From Earliella scabrosa (Eukaryota; Basidiomycota; Agaricomycetes; Polyporales; Polyporaceae): 64,000 nucleotides of DNA. The notes beneath the pieces were generated by a model. The model did no database searches. It saw nothing but the letters and a program-made list of their open reading frames with translations, and was not told where the DNA came from. Position 1 is the first letter of the stretch, and every line of letters starts with the position of its first letter. Shown piece after piece: positions 48,046 to 58,521 of the stretch. The stretch lies in contig JABYQQ010000001.1 of the NCBI GenBank assembly GCA_022605405.1, positions 5,270,001 through 5,334,000 on the forward strand, written 5' to 3'. A program made the position numbers and the translations under genes.

Positions 48046-48531
48046 TGCAGCGTGACAGCGGCGGCGGATTCGTGGGCAGGGTTGGGCGGCCGTGAGCGAA
48101 GTCGTGAGCGAGGTCGTAGGGGAGGTCGTGGGCGCGGTCGTGGGCGCGGTCGTGAGCAAGGTCGTGAGCAAGGTCGTGAGCAAGGTCGCAGAGGGTCGGA
48201 GGCACTGAGGAAGGAATGGGGACGTGGCAGAGGCGCCAGCTCTGTTGATCCCATCACGTGAGCGATCGGCGCTTCGAGCCAGAACGCGTGACGTCACGCG
48301 AACATGACAAGGTCCGCGGCCGAGGGAGGACGAGGATGAGGGACGAGGGACGAGAGAAGAGAGACGAGACGTCGGGCGGGCGCGATAACGAGAAGCAAGG
48401 GAGCCGTTACAGCAACGCAAACAGAAACTTACAGCCTCTGATAGTGTGGCTACGACTGGCTTATGTGAATAACACGGCGCCACTATGGAGAGGGGCTCCG
48501 ATGTTCTGGGTGCAACGCTGGTTACAAATAG
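48046..48531. repeat. 12-bp minisatellite in the dioxygenase upstream region
   Basis: From about 48,094 to 48,186, related 12-bp units of the type GTCGTGAGCAAG are repeated about eight times with small changes. They lie just upstream of the dioxygenase start codon and downstream of the integrase stop codon, so they may be part of the dioxygenase promoter. The flanks show nothing else. Confidence 0.7.
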
Positions 48532-50636
48532 CTACCCGTGCTCTTCCGTCCCATGCTGCATGCGCAGAATCCTGTTCATTAAGTCCAATCCCTGTGCCCA
48601 CAGTACCGCCCTTGACCACCAAATCGTGAACGGCAGCTCCACCGCCACCCTCCTACCATGCCTTCCCAAGGAGATGAACTCCTGTGATCCATACCCACCT
48701 TCTGGCCATTCCGCCTCAGCTACTCCCAAAAACGAGGGCACCAAACCAGCAGATCGAATCTCCGCAAGACAATTCGTGAAGATGTCTAAGGTAGCTGCGT
48801 CGAAGGGGCAATTCGAGGGTGGAACTGGAATGGCGTCGTGGCGTATGTGGTGCTCCTGAGATGCTGCGATAGCGTCATCGAGGGGTGTGTGGGCTGTGCC
48901 ATCAGGTGAGGAGGAGGAAGATGGCGATGGGGAGGAAGGCGAAGAGGGTGGTTGAGAAGGGGAGGGTTGCGACCCGCTCTCGCTTTCCTCGTCCGAGTGT
49001 CCAGCGCCTGTCTGTCCAGGGTGCCGTCTGCGCTCCTCTCGGTCGACCCCATAGTACTGTTCGAGAATCTCTGGATGGACTTCCTGGAAATCGTCGTGAT
49101 TGTGTGGCTGTCCATGCTTGAGCTGTCCAAGAAAACGGATATCCTGAATAAGAGGCGCAGTTCATAAGAAAGTTTGAAACTAAGTGCGATTATTAATGGT
49201 CAGTAACTCACCAAGGGAGAACGATCCCCACCCTTGCCTGAGAGAGGATGGTGATTCCAGTGTTCCTGAAAGGTGACACAGTCCTCATTGATCATAGCAA
49301 GGAAAAGATAGTGCAAGAGCCAGAGATGGTGCGGGTTGTTGGGATCAAGCTGATGACGACGTTCCAATCGAGTAAAGAAGGCCCGCCATCGGAACGCAAA
49401 CTGGGTTCCAATCTCGACCCACATGCGCTCAATGCGAGTGTTTCGCGTGGAACTGTAATGGCCTGTCAATGGTTGCCAAACGAAATGAGATGTCACCGCG
49501 CTCACCTTCCCCACATGAAGGATGCTCGGTTTGGACCTCGAAACTTGATCATCCAGATGGCGACGTCCACGTTCTCCCCGCCGCGATCGCCGCGCACTCG
49601 AGAGGGAACACCCCAAATAGCAACAGCTTCGAGAAAGCAGGTCTCCACTGTACGAGAGAAGTTGTTCGTGTTGCCGCGCAGCATCACCATCTGGAATCAG
49701 CAGTGGCTCAGTCGTGCTTGAACCTTTGCATAGTCCTGGCAGGCTACTTACCACGCGATCAAATCCATCCGCCCCGCCGTGGAACACGATTCCCCAGCGA
49801 ATGAGCTTGTGGTAGCCATCGATGTGCCACAGGTAGTTAGGATAGGGGACGATGTATTCCCGGCGATCGATCGTCTTATGGGTTCTAAGGACTTGGCGAA
49901 GGCGATCGATTCTATTGAGGGACTGGATCACACGAGCCTTTTGAACATGTAGACCGTTGGACTCGAGGAATCCGATGGCGTAGCGGAACCCGGAGGGAGG
50001 CTTTGTCTCTCGGAAAGCGCGAAGAAGGGTGTCAAGATCCTGGTCAGATATCGTGGAGAAGGATCGATAGATATTATGACGCTTCATCTTGTTACGAAGG
50101 GTGTTTCGATGAACGCCTAGTGTCTTTGCCAGCGTTGTAAGAGGAATGCGACGATGAGTAGAAGTGGCCTCTTGAAGCCAGTTGGGATCGATGACTATCG
50201 CTGGGCGGCCACGGCGTCCGTTTCTAACCACATGCACCGGGAGAGACTGGACTATGTTTTTCTCCAAGCTAAAGGATTACATCAGTGGGGCTTGTTGAGG
50301 GTGGGTTCAATGCAGTACTGACATGGAGCTCTCCCTTACAGCAGCCCCATCTAACTCGCATATGAGGCTTGCAAGAGCATGGGTACATTCCGCTATCCAT
50401 GAAGGGTTGGAGACCTCCTCTTCTAATGCCTGCAGGATAGGCACTATACGCTTCTTCAATCGTTCGGAATGAAGCTGAAGTCGGATGGGATCGCCATCCT
50501 CGAATCGGAGGAGTGAGTGGGAATCGTGATAGGCTTTAGTGAGTATCTCATGAGCCTGTAGAACTCCGGATGACCAGCCATCAGAGGATATGGGATCGGG
50601 AAGAAAGGGAAATTGGGCAGGGCGATCAGTGGACAT
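48532..50636 (-). CDS. DDE integrase (rve-type transposase) of the 15.5-kb element
   Basis: Five exons (50636-50323, 50268-49752, 49690-49506, 49452-49212, 49143-48532) give 622 aa. An N-terminal helical region (ALASLICELDGAAVRESS) is followed by a helix-turn-helix (TTLAKTLGVHRNTLRNKMKR). The retroviral-type integrase core comes next: first Asp in YLWHIDGYHKLIRWGIVFHG, second Asp in VPSRVRGDRGGENVDVA, and catalytic Glu in NTRIERMWVE, then LDPNNPHHLWLLHYLFLA and FQEHWNHHPL. A C-terminal extension (DIRFLGQLKHGQP, Ser/Pro-rich acidic linker, LVPSFLGVAEAEWPEG) completes it. The catalytic triad is intact, so it is the best candidate for the strand-transfer enzyme that cuts the TATGA ends and makes 6-bp staggered target cuts. 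The family is widespread in Agaricomycetes and usually annotated only as integrase core domain. Confidence 0.9.
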
Positions 50637-51033
50637 TGCTCAGTAACACGGAGGTGTAAGTCTCAGATCTGAGCTCGAGACAGGCTTGAAAGCAAGAGGC
50701 GCCTTCGAACCGCTGAGCACCACGCTAACCGGACCGTGGACCGTCTACCGACGGCTCTGGGGTTGGGTTCTCACGTACATAAGGCAATTTGGCCCGTCCA
50801 GCCAGCTCATCGCCCCTCTCCTCTCCCCATTCTGCCACTGTCTCCCTCCTTCCCCTGCTTTGACCGCTGCAAGTCTAACTCATTCGCTCATTCACTTTTG
50901 ACCTTGCCCCTGCTCGTCCTCGTCAGGTCTCGCGAATTGCATACCACTCTCCTTCGGCTCTCCTCAAAGCTCCCTCGCGTCTTCTCCCTCACACCTCTCC
51001 CTCGCCTGCACCTTCTCCCTCCTGTCTCAACCG
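50637..51033. promoter_or_regulatory. Divergent promoter between integrase and BTB-like genes
   Basis: These 397 bp separate the starts of the integrase (-) and the BTB-like gene (+). The half next to the BTB-like gene is strongly C/T-rich, as in many basidiomycete promoters. No specific site is recognised. Confidence 0.45.
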
Positions 51034-52022
51034 ATGGCTGCCGCCGTGATTGGTCCGACCCAACCCATCGTCAACGGACCAGAGCACCCCGATTACTACC
51101 ACCCCGATGGCAGTTTTGTCATCTTCGTAAGTCTTGGGTATTGCACTGGCTCTGCTGTTAGCTGACTTGCTTCCACAGCTCATGTCGAACGGCATGTTCT
51201 ACAAACTGTACCGGCGGCAGCTTCTCCATCAATCCAGGCGCTTCGCCATCACCCTCTCCTTTCCTGCTTCTGACACGAGCGAGGGTTCCTCCAAGCTGAT
51301 CCCTTTCGTTCTGGAGGGCGTCAACGCTGGGGACTGGGATAATACCTGTGCTTATTTGTTTGGGCAAAGGTATGTTCTGCCGCTTACTGGAGCTCCTCCC
51401 TTCCTGGTTTCTAATCAACAGCTCCAGGTCCCAGGTCGAGGCTACCCTTCGGAGCCTCCTCCGCATGGCCGTCTTCTTCGAGATGGATGACATGGGTGAC
51501 TACGCGTTCAACACTCTGGGGAGCCTCCCGGGCCTGAGCCCGGTTGTTCAGCTTGAAGTGGGCTTGCTTCACGACATAGAAGAATGGATTCATGCGGGCT
51601 TCCGTCGTCTTGTGATCCAGGTGCCCATCCAGCGGCTTCAGCTCGCCGACTTCGATGTGGTAGGGCTGCGCGTTTTCTTCGTCCTCGCCCAGACCCAGGC
51701 GGATGTAGAGTTGTACCGCCGCCAGGTGTGCTACGGTGTGCCGAAGATGGTCTACTCCGCCCGCTGCCCCTTCAATGCTGGCTGCAGGATCTCCTGGAAA
51801 CAGGAATGGTGGGGCGGCTTTGCGAAGCACCTGCTGAACCCGGACCCCCTGGTTCCTCGACAAACCCCGCAGGGGTTGTTGACGAAGCTCTTCGACGTCG
51901 ACATCTCCTACCTCTGTACAGAGTGCAAGAAGCTGACGATCCAAGCGGCGCTTGATCATCCGGCCTGCAACGGGGAGGACCAAATCATCAACCTCGGTGT
52001 CAAGCGACTGGGGCAACTTTAG
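51034..52022 (+). CDS. BTB/POZ-like protein
   Basis: Three exons (51034-51126, 51179-51369, 51422-52022) give 294 aa. The N-terminal 130 residues fit the basidiomycete BTB/POZ-like family: HPDYYHPDGSFVIF, LMSNGMFYKLYRRQLLHQSR, SKLIPFVLEGVNAGDWDNTC. A helical C-terminal part follows (VEATLRSLLRMAVFFEMDD), ending with a cysteine pair region (FNAGCRISW, YLCTECKKLTIQ). Stand-alone BTB-like proteins of this kind are numerous in Agaricomycetes. They may mediate protein-protein contacts or feed cullin-3 ligases, but no role is known. It is intact, so it could be functional cargo of the element. Confidence 0.8.
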
Positions 52023-52124
52023 GAGGTGCTCACCAAGCCTCTTCCTGCACCTGGCATATCTCCCTCCTCGGCACTTTGTTCATCGGCATCAGCATCAGCA
52101 TCGGCATCGGCAACGGCATCCGTA

Positions 52125-52425
52125 TCACGACACTCTCAACGACCACTCTCAACGACCGCTCTCCGCGACTGCTCTCCGCGACCGCTGTCCTCACCACCTC
52201 TCCACGACCGCTCTCCGCGACCGCTCTCCTCTCCACCTCTCCGCGACCGCTCTCCGCGACCGCTCTCCACTCCACCTCTCCGCGACCGCTCTCCACTCCA
52301 CCTCTCCGCGACCGCTCTCTGCGACCGCTCTCCACTCCACCTCTCCGCGACCGCTCTCCGCGACCGCTCTCCGCGACCGCTCTCCGCGACCGCTCTCCGC
52401 GACTGCTCTCCGAGCTGGTTCTCCA
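52125..52425. repeat. 13-bp/26-bp minisatellite
   Basis: Tandem 13-bp units of the form CGCTCTCCGCGAC, partly arranged as 26-bp doublets with CGCTCTCCACTCC, extend about 300 bp directly downstream of the BTB-like gene. All three frames stay open on both strands because the unit lacks stop codons, so the frames here are not evidence of a gene. Confidence 0.88.
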
Positions 52426-52902
52426 CCACCGCTTTCCACCACCGCGCAGCAAGCATCCTGCAAGACTTGGTTCCGCGACGCGAACGACCATTTACCAGTC
52501 CTGCAGCACGTGTGCTTGTGGGTGTAGCGGCCTTGGCCCCTCAATGGGGATTGAGGGGGTGGCGACGGCTCTCTGTCCTGCAATCTAATGTTTTCTTGAT
52601 GCTCTCTTACTCTACCTACCTGCATGTCTCTGTTCTCCTGATCTTGGTGTATCCATAGCTTGTCCATTCTATCTCATACCCATACCCTGTCTATCCGGTG
52701 CAATGCTCTCCGCCTCTATTTCACGTTCCTAGTCGTTTGTCATGTCCATGAGTATCTCATTCACACCTGTATTACAGCTCTCATCTATTCATCCACCCTC
52801 CCTTGGCCGTCTAGTTTCCAGGGAGGTCATATCCTGTTGAATAGCATCCACTACCTCAGGTTCCAACCTTAGAGCGACCTCAGTGAGGATGAGCGAACCA
52901 GC
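52426..52902. other. Intergenic within the element, no gene seen
   Basis: T/C-rich unique sequence lies between two minisatellites. No supported coding region is present. Confidence 0.4.
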
Positions 52903-53170
52903 GAGATGGACGTACGAGGACGAGATGGACGTACGAGGACGAGATGGACGACTCGGGGGTATCAGGCGTGTCGGAGGTGCTGGGCGAGGACGAGATGGAC
53001 GTACGAGGACGAGATGGACGTACGAGGACGAGATGGACGTACGAGGACGAGATGGACGACTCGGGGGTATCAGGCGTGTCGGAGGTGCTGGGCGAGGACG
53101 AGATGGACGTACGAGGACGAGATGGACGACTCGGGGGCATCAGGCGTGTCGGAGGTGCTGGGCGGACGAG
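52903..53170. repeat. 19-bp minisatellite with higher-order unit
   Basis: Nineteen-bp units based on GACGAGATGGACGTACGAG alternate with a roughly 50-bp spacer that begins ACTCGGGGG and ends GGTGCTGGGCG. The spacer occurs three times (52,951, 53,059 and 53,127). The array is about 270 bp long. Confidence 0.88.
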
Positions 53171-53240
53171 CGAACCAGCGAGATGACCTCGTGCAGGAGG
53201 AGTTGAAGGTGCATGAATACAAAGCAATTCATAGTACAGA

Positions 53241-54230
53241 CTACGGGTGAGGGCATCCTCGGGGATGTACACAGGGTCTAATGGTGGGATGAGAGGGACA
53301 AGTAGGAACAGTGCCGCGAATCCATGAAGTGCCTAAGCCAGGTAGCTCACAATGATAGTCATGGAGAATCATGGTAAGGCATCCCCTATCTCCAAATGAA
53401 CGCTTGACACAAGGTGCCAGCCATGATCGGACGCAGGGCCGGGGAGATCCAGCAGCGTCGAGATCCCAGTTGTCAGGATGGGTACGGAAGTGGAGGTTGC
53501 GGTCAGCGTACTGAGCCAGCATGTTCAGGAAGCGCTCGCCACGCATCTGGTCAAGGGCGAAAAGGCTGCGTTGATGGAGGGTGAGGGAGGGATAGGCGCA
53601 GCATAAGCCGTCCGCCGCCAAGTAGTTGAAGAAGAAGGTAAGGTGTTGGAAGGCAATGGGGACCGAGGAGCAGGGAGGAAAGAGTGGGGATCCAGAGGAG
53701 GACACCGTGACAACGACGTCACCTTTTTCAAGGACTACAAGTCGTCGCACTCCAGCCAATGTTGTCCCCGGCTCCACCTCGCAGTAGTTCGGGTTGTAAT
53801 TGATGTTGAGCATCTCGTCGCCTTGTTTTTCAAAACCCTCGCGTTGGATGAGGTGTTCTTTGAACGCGTCGAAGTGGTCTTCATCAACATAGAACGGCCA
53901 TGCGAAGAGGGAAGGCGTGTCGGTGAGGAAGGCGAAGGCGGCCCCGCCAGCAAGAATAGCGCCGCATGTGCGCATAACTTCAAAAAAGGAGGTAGTGTCG
54001 TTGACGATACTATACCAACTGCCGGTTAGCAAGGAACTGAATGTCAAAAGGGGAGGGTGTACATACGTCCTGAAGAACACGGAATGACGACGGCGGAGCT
54101 CATCGCGTACAATGGCGGACACGTCCGCATGAATACCGCGACATTTGAGGAGGAGCGTAGGGGTGTCTACGTAGTAACTGAGGAGCACGCGGATAGCTTC
54201 CAGGACAGCCTGAGGGGGGTGGTAAGCCAT
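53241..54230 (-). CDS. Nucleotidyltransferase-like protein (degenerate active site)
   Basis: I take the start as the ATG at 54,230 (MAYHPPQAVLEAIRVLLSYY). A likely intron at 54,064-54,016 joins VFFRT to WYSIVNDTTSFFEV; the stop codon is at 53,241. The middle has the layout of an expanded basidiomycete nucleotidyltransferase-fold family: RTCGAILAGGAAFAFLT in place of SGSxAL, then WPFYVDEDHFDAFKEHLIQR, REGFEKQGDE, GVRRLVVLEKGDVVVTVS, TFFFNYLAADGLCCAYP and FLNMLAQYADRNLHF. The usual acidic DLDxYV metal motif is replaced by SLFAWPFYV, so catalysis is doubtful. The C-terminus after RSFGDRGCLTMILHDY is short and Pro/Cys-rich. The gene is carried by the element, convergent to the BTB-like gene. Confidence 0.6.
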   Translation of the reverse strand: MAYHPPQAVLEAIRVLLSYYVDTPTLLLKCRGIHADVSAIVRDELRRRHSVFFRTYVHPPLLTFSSLLTGSWYSIVNDTTSFFEVMRTCGAILAGGAAFAFLTDTPSLFAWPFYVDEDHFDAFKEHLIQREGFEKQGDEMLNINYNPNYCEVEPGTTLAGVRRLVVLEKGDVVVTVSSSGSPLFPPCSSVPIAFQHLTFFFNYLAADGLCCAYPSLTLHQRSLFALDQMRGERFLNMLAQYADRNLHFRTHPDNWDLDAAGSPRPCVRSWLAPCVKRSFGDRGCLTMILHDYHCELPGLGTSWIRGTVPTCPSHPTIRPCVHPRGCPHP

Positions 54231-54470
54231 CGGGGCGAGAGATGACAGAGGGGCGAGTGAGGGGATGGGGAATGGTGGAGTGCCAGGCTGCCAGCAAAAT
54301 GTAATCAGATCTCGGTCGCCAAATCGCGTGGCTGAGATCAGAGATCTCATCAGGCGCCCGGGCGGTGGGGCCGCGCCAAAGTGATGGCACATCTGCAGAC
54401 GCAAGCGGAGGGCCGCCGGAGGCAACCAGAGACAACCACGGCGTTGATGGGCAAGGCGTTTGATATGCTG

Positions 54471-56600
54471 TCATGTGTTGGCCGCACAGCAGTGGGAGGT
54501 GAGCAAGAAGTAGCATGTAGATGGCGGCAGGTGAGACCGGCGCCTGGGCAGGAGGGGAGAGAGCGGCACCCGGGCGTAGCGGGAGAGCACGGCGGCGGCG
54601 GGAGGGACTCGGGAGCAGCGGGAAAGCGCAGCGCGTGGCCAGCCGCATGTCAATGGCCAACCGGAAGCGGCAGAGGGGACGAAGCCTGGAGTAACCAGCT
54701 CCTGGTCGTCGCAGGACGAGGCTACAGTGCTCACCGAGGTTGAGGCACGCGGCATGGCAGCCATCATGAAGTTCTTGCCCTCGTTGAGTGGTAGATCGAG
54801 CTCCCCATCGCTGTCGGAGAGGACAACGCCGGAGTCGGGGGGACGGACCTTCTTCGGCAAGGGATCGAGGCTTTCGCGCTTCTGTTTCTTCTTCGGACTG
54901 GGTGTGCCACCTTTCTGCAGACTGATGGCGAATGAAGAATCGGCAGGCCCGCTGCTGAAGAAGATGTCGGCCTCATCCTCAGATGAATCGGACTCCATCC
55001 GCTTCCGTGCGTTGACAGGAGCAGGAGATGAGGGCGCAGCAGCAGGGGACCGACTCGCCCAGGCGGACGATGCACCAGGATCAGCACAACCACCCGCATA
55101 ACTGTGGCGGTTGATGAACGAGGGACGTGCTGAAGGTGGCTCAGAGCGGAGGAACAAGGGCGAGACGGGAGTGTTGGTAACGGATGCTGTCCTACTTCCC
55201 TTGCTGCTCTTCTTCGCCGAGCTCGAGTTGTGTATCGAAGGGCCAAAGAACAGGGTTGCTGAACTTGAGCTCTCGAGGCGGTTCAATGTGCGGCCAGTAT
55301 GCGACTGCGTCCGTGTCCGCGTCGTTCCAGAGGCGTTGGGGCGCGGCGAGCCAGACTCGGACGACGTCACAGAAGAGTTGGATGTTGTGTGTGTGCGCAT
55401 GGTACGAGTAGAAGGGAAGGCGACTGTACTTGCGCTATTGCCTTCATTTATGCGTGGAGTGGCCGTGACCTAAGTTCCGCCGCAATCAATATCGTGTGGC
55501 TAGGACCCCACAACAAAGACGGTGTGGCTCACCTGCTTATGCGACACAACGGGCGTGCTCTGCACCGACTTGAGTGACTCTGCAGACACGGGGTGAGAGC
55601 GTGCTCGACCCTTGATGATGTGCCCGCCGGGGGAGATGGCTTCCGCCACCTCTTCGTCGTTGACCAAGCCCTTCCGTGTCAAAACTTCGAGGCTGGGCGG
55701 CTTGCCTTTCGCAGAGGCCTTTGTCCTGGACCTGGCCTTTATGGAAGAGAAGGGAGCCGCCGAGGTGCCGGAGCCTCCCGCAAAGAGCAGTGGCTGCTTC
55801 TCGATTGTCCCATTCGCGTCTGGGTCAGAGTCATATCCGCTCTCGTCACCAGATTGATCGAGATCGCGAATGCTGAGCATGGTCATCGTTTCCGCCTGCC
55901 TTCTGAGGTGCAGCTCGGTCTCGGCCTTGGTATGGGGAGTACGGGAGTTGAAGTGGGGGCAGCGAGAGGGGCGAGGCGGTCAAAGAGAAGGAGTCGCCTT
56001 GGCTATGTGCGAGGGCAGAGGTGACGTTAAGCGGCGTCATTGTGCACGTTCTAGAGGGTGTTGTACATATGGGCGTAGGTTTGCGCTTGGTGCCAGCGCT
56101 GGCAGCGGAAAACAGCGTCGCGGTCACGTTGAGGTGCTTGACGGACAAAGTAGAACGATCGGGTGAGAACTGGAGGGCGTCTCGGGCAGGGTCCTTGATG
56201 GGCGTCCTGAGCGGGGTTCGGAGAGCAGGGGATGATGGTGGGATGAAATGGGATGAGGAGAAAGGGGATGGGCGGAGGAATAGATCGTCATCGTCATGGA
56301 TGGTTATGGAGGAGTCTGGGGGAGGTTGGGGCGAGTATAGGCTATATGCGCGGAGAGGAGACTGGAAGCCATCGTCTTGGTCTACTGGACCGGGAATGGG
56401 GAGCGCCTGTCGCCTGAGAGGGGATGGAGAGAGCATGGGCGTGTCGTAGGCGAGGGATGAAGCGGAGGAATTGGGAGGAGTGCGACGGAAGAGAGGAGTG
56501 GACGCACGGCAGGGCGGGACCCTGGAATCAGGTTTTGATTGTCCTGAAGGAGACGTAGTCGGAGTTGGGAGAGAGGAGCATGGCGGGAGGAGGACGAAGA
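54471..56600 (-). pseudogene. Wee1-like kinase N-terminal fragment, captured and broken
   Basis: Reading leftwards, blocks resemble the N-terminal regulatory region of Agaricomycete Wee1-like kinases as I recall it: FDRLAPLAAP, then in a shifted frame NSRTPHTKAETELHLRRQAE, SIRDLDQSGDESGYDSD, EVAEAISPGGHIIKGRARS, NRLESSSSATLFFGPSI, RHSYAG, ADIFFSSGPADSSFAIS, RPPDSGVVLSDSDGEL and MPRASTSVSTVAS ending ELVTPGF. An apparent intron (donor at about 55,532) is retained, so capture was at DNA level. Similarity ends near 54,650 and the frame stops at 54,471; no kinase domain occurs anywhere in the element. At least one frameshift lies near 55,945 at a C-run. The 5' limit near 56,600 is approximate. It is read as a captured host-gene fragment, not an active kinase. 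Confidence 0.5.
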
Positions 56601-57610
56601 AAGGTGGGATATATCGATACAGGGATGGATGAGGATGCGAGCTGCTCGTGCCTGCTCGAGTCCTGAGCCCCGCGTGGAGAATCGAGACACGCTGCCAGTT
56701 CGTCGTGTCAGAGTGGGATCGTGCAGTATATTTCAGTACAAATCGTCATACCTAGAATGTTCGTGGCGCGCCGTCGGCCCACAACGTCGCACACCAGACA
56801 ATCAGCAGCCTGTCTTCATCGCCCGTACTGTGGACCACCAGTCGGCCTGCATTCGACGCTCGCATGCACGTACCCCTGCTATCCTTCCTCTCGTCTTTGC
56901 ATCAATTGATCTGGACGACCCGGCACTCCGATTGCTGACCCACGTCGACCTCAGCCTGACCGATCCGCCGCTCGCGCTGCGGTCGCTCCGGGCGGGGCCG
57001 CACTCGCGCGAGGTGGCACTTCTAATCCCGATATCTGGCCCGTTGGGGCGGCTCGAGCTGAGACGCGTGGTGGGCGAGGTGTGCATGGGGGGTCACAGGC
57101 AGGTGTGGAGGGGGGTGTGTACTGGGGCGCGATCTGAACGTTGATGCTCGGTCTGCTCCCGAGCTGCTCAACGACAACAGGAGGGAGATCAGCACCGCGC
57201 AGCTTCAATCCTGGGATGCTGGTTGTGGAATGGGCCCGGGTTTGAAGCTAGTGGAAGGCGCGTCCCAGTCAAGCTGTCGAAACAGCTTGAAACAGCTTGA
57301 GGGGTAGGCGGAATATCGCTCCGCCGGCTGAGGAGGACAGAAGGGGCTTGTGGCGAGATTGTCCTGCTGCAATGTCGGATGAAGCCGCACGGCGCGCGAC
57401 CCAAGACTTACTGGCTTAGACTCGCGGCCCGGGCCGCGGCCGATCATACCCGGGCCTTAGGCGCCAATACACGCGGCGCGCGCGTTCCTGCCTGCCGACG
57501 TCACCAGCCACCTCTCTCTCTTTCCCTCATCTCTCCCCTTCCCTCATCTCTCCCTTTCCCTCCTCTCCTGCTCTACTCACCGCTGGCATCCCCACCACCC
57601 GGCCTCAGCA
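56601..57610. other. Element interior, unassigned; promoter of the next gene
   Basis: A + strand frame at 56,629-57,144 has a protein-like composition in its second half (SIDLDDPALRLLTHVDLSL) but no family or splice support. The last 150 bp before 57,611 are strongly C/T-rich, consistent with a promoter and 5' UTR. Confidence 0.4.
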
Positions 57611-58251
57611 ATGGCGACTCAGGACAACCCCGAGGAGGACGGCTCGGACGACGTGGTGTTCATCGGATTCAACACGGACGTCCTATTCACCGGATTTCGG
57701 CTGCACGGCCTGTCTGAGGACGGCATGAAGACGCTGGAGGAGGAGGGGCTGGTCTTTATGGGCTTTGACCAAGGCAAGCACGAACCCCTTGGGCAACGTA
57801 AGGTGGCCAGCCTTCCGCGCCGGCGTGCCCATCCCTCCCTCAACATCGCCGACGCCGCCGTCGAACCGCTCCCCACTCCCGCTTTGACTGCTAGCTCTGA
57901 GACGGAGGAGCGCCTCAGTGCCGGTACGTGTGCCCCTATCATCTACGACGTGCGCTGTAACAGTCCCTGGGTCAGCTCCAGCGGTCTCTCCAGGCCCACC
58001 TCCCAGCTCGACCGTCTCGTCAGACAGGAGGGACGCCCAGTCTGAGCAAGGCGTCATTGACGTTGACGAGTGGGCTGCTGCGCAGGAGGTGACTCAACAG
58101 GTGAGCCTGCTGCATACTGACACTTGCTTAGGCGGTTCTGATCAGCCAACAGATGGTGGGACGACGACGCAGCGTGGATGGGTCCCCACCAACCAAACGG
58201 CGACGTGTAGAGAACTCGCAGGGCGATCAGGCTGGCTGTCGTGCCTCTTGA
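57611..58251 (+). CDS. Small protein with bipartite nuclear localisation signal
   Basis: Three exons (57611-57923, 57964-58100, 58132-58251) join in phase to 189 aa starting MATQDNPEEDGSDDVVFIGF. The introns are very short (40 and 31 nt), so the exon limits are less certain than elsewhere. The N-terminus is acidic with a repeated FIGF/FTGF/FMGF pattern (VVFIGFN, VLFTGFR, LVFMGFDQG). The C-terminal part carries two basic clusters, GRRRSV and PPTKRRRV, resembling a bipartite nuclear localisation signal. No family is recognised. It lies 270 bp upstream of the CxxC/Asp-Asn protein on the same strand, and the two may act together or be one gene with a long intron; I cannot exclude that. Confidence 0.5.
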
Positions 58252-58521
58252 GCACTGTCTGGTGGGTACAACATCCATCTTGTGCCGCACGTCTACTGAG
58301 CATTCGTTCAGCAGGGTACTTAGATGTCTCGTGCGGTTATTTTTGGACGTAGTCATGTGATTGTCGGATGCGACTGCGCACTCCGCAGTTGCAGCCCTCT
58401 GCCTTAAAGACTGCCCTTTCCTCGCCTCCCACCACCATCCTTCTCGACGCTTTTGTCTCCCTATCCCCAGCTTGCTTCTAATCTACCGTCCTTACTCGTG
58501 TTCCCGTCCGTTCTTGTCTCA

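Noticed and set aside
52030..52667. Overlapping frames on both strands across the 13-bp repeat
   Set aside because: The repeat unit has no stop codon in any frame, so the openness carries no information.
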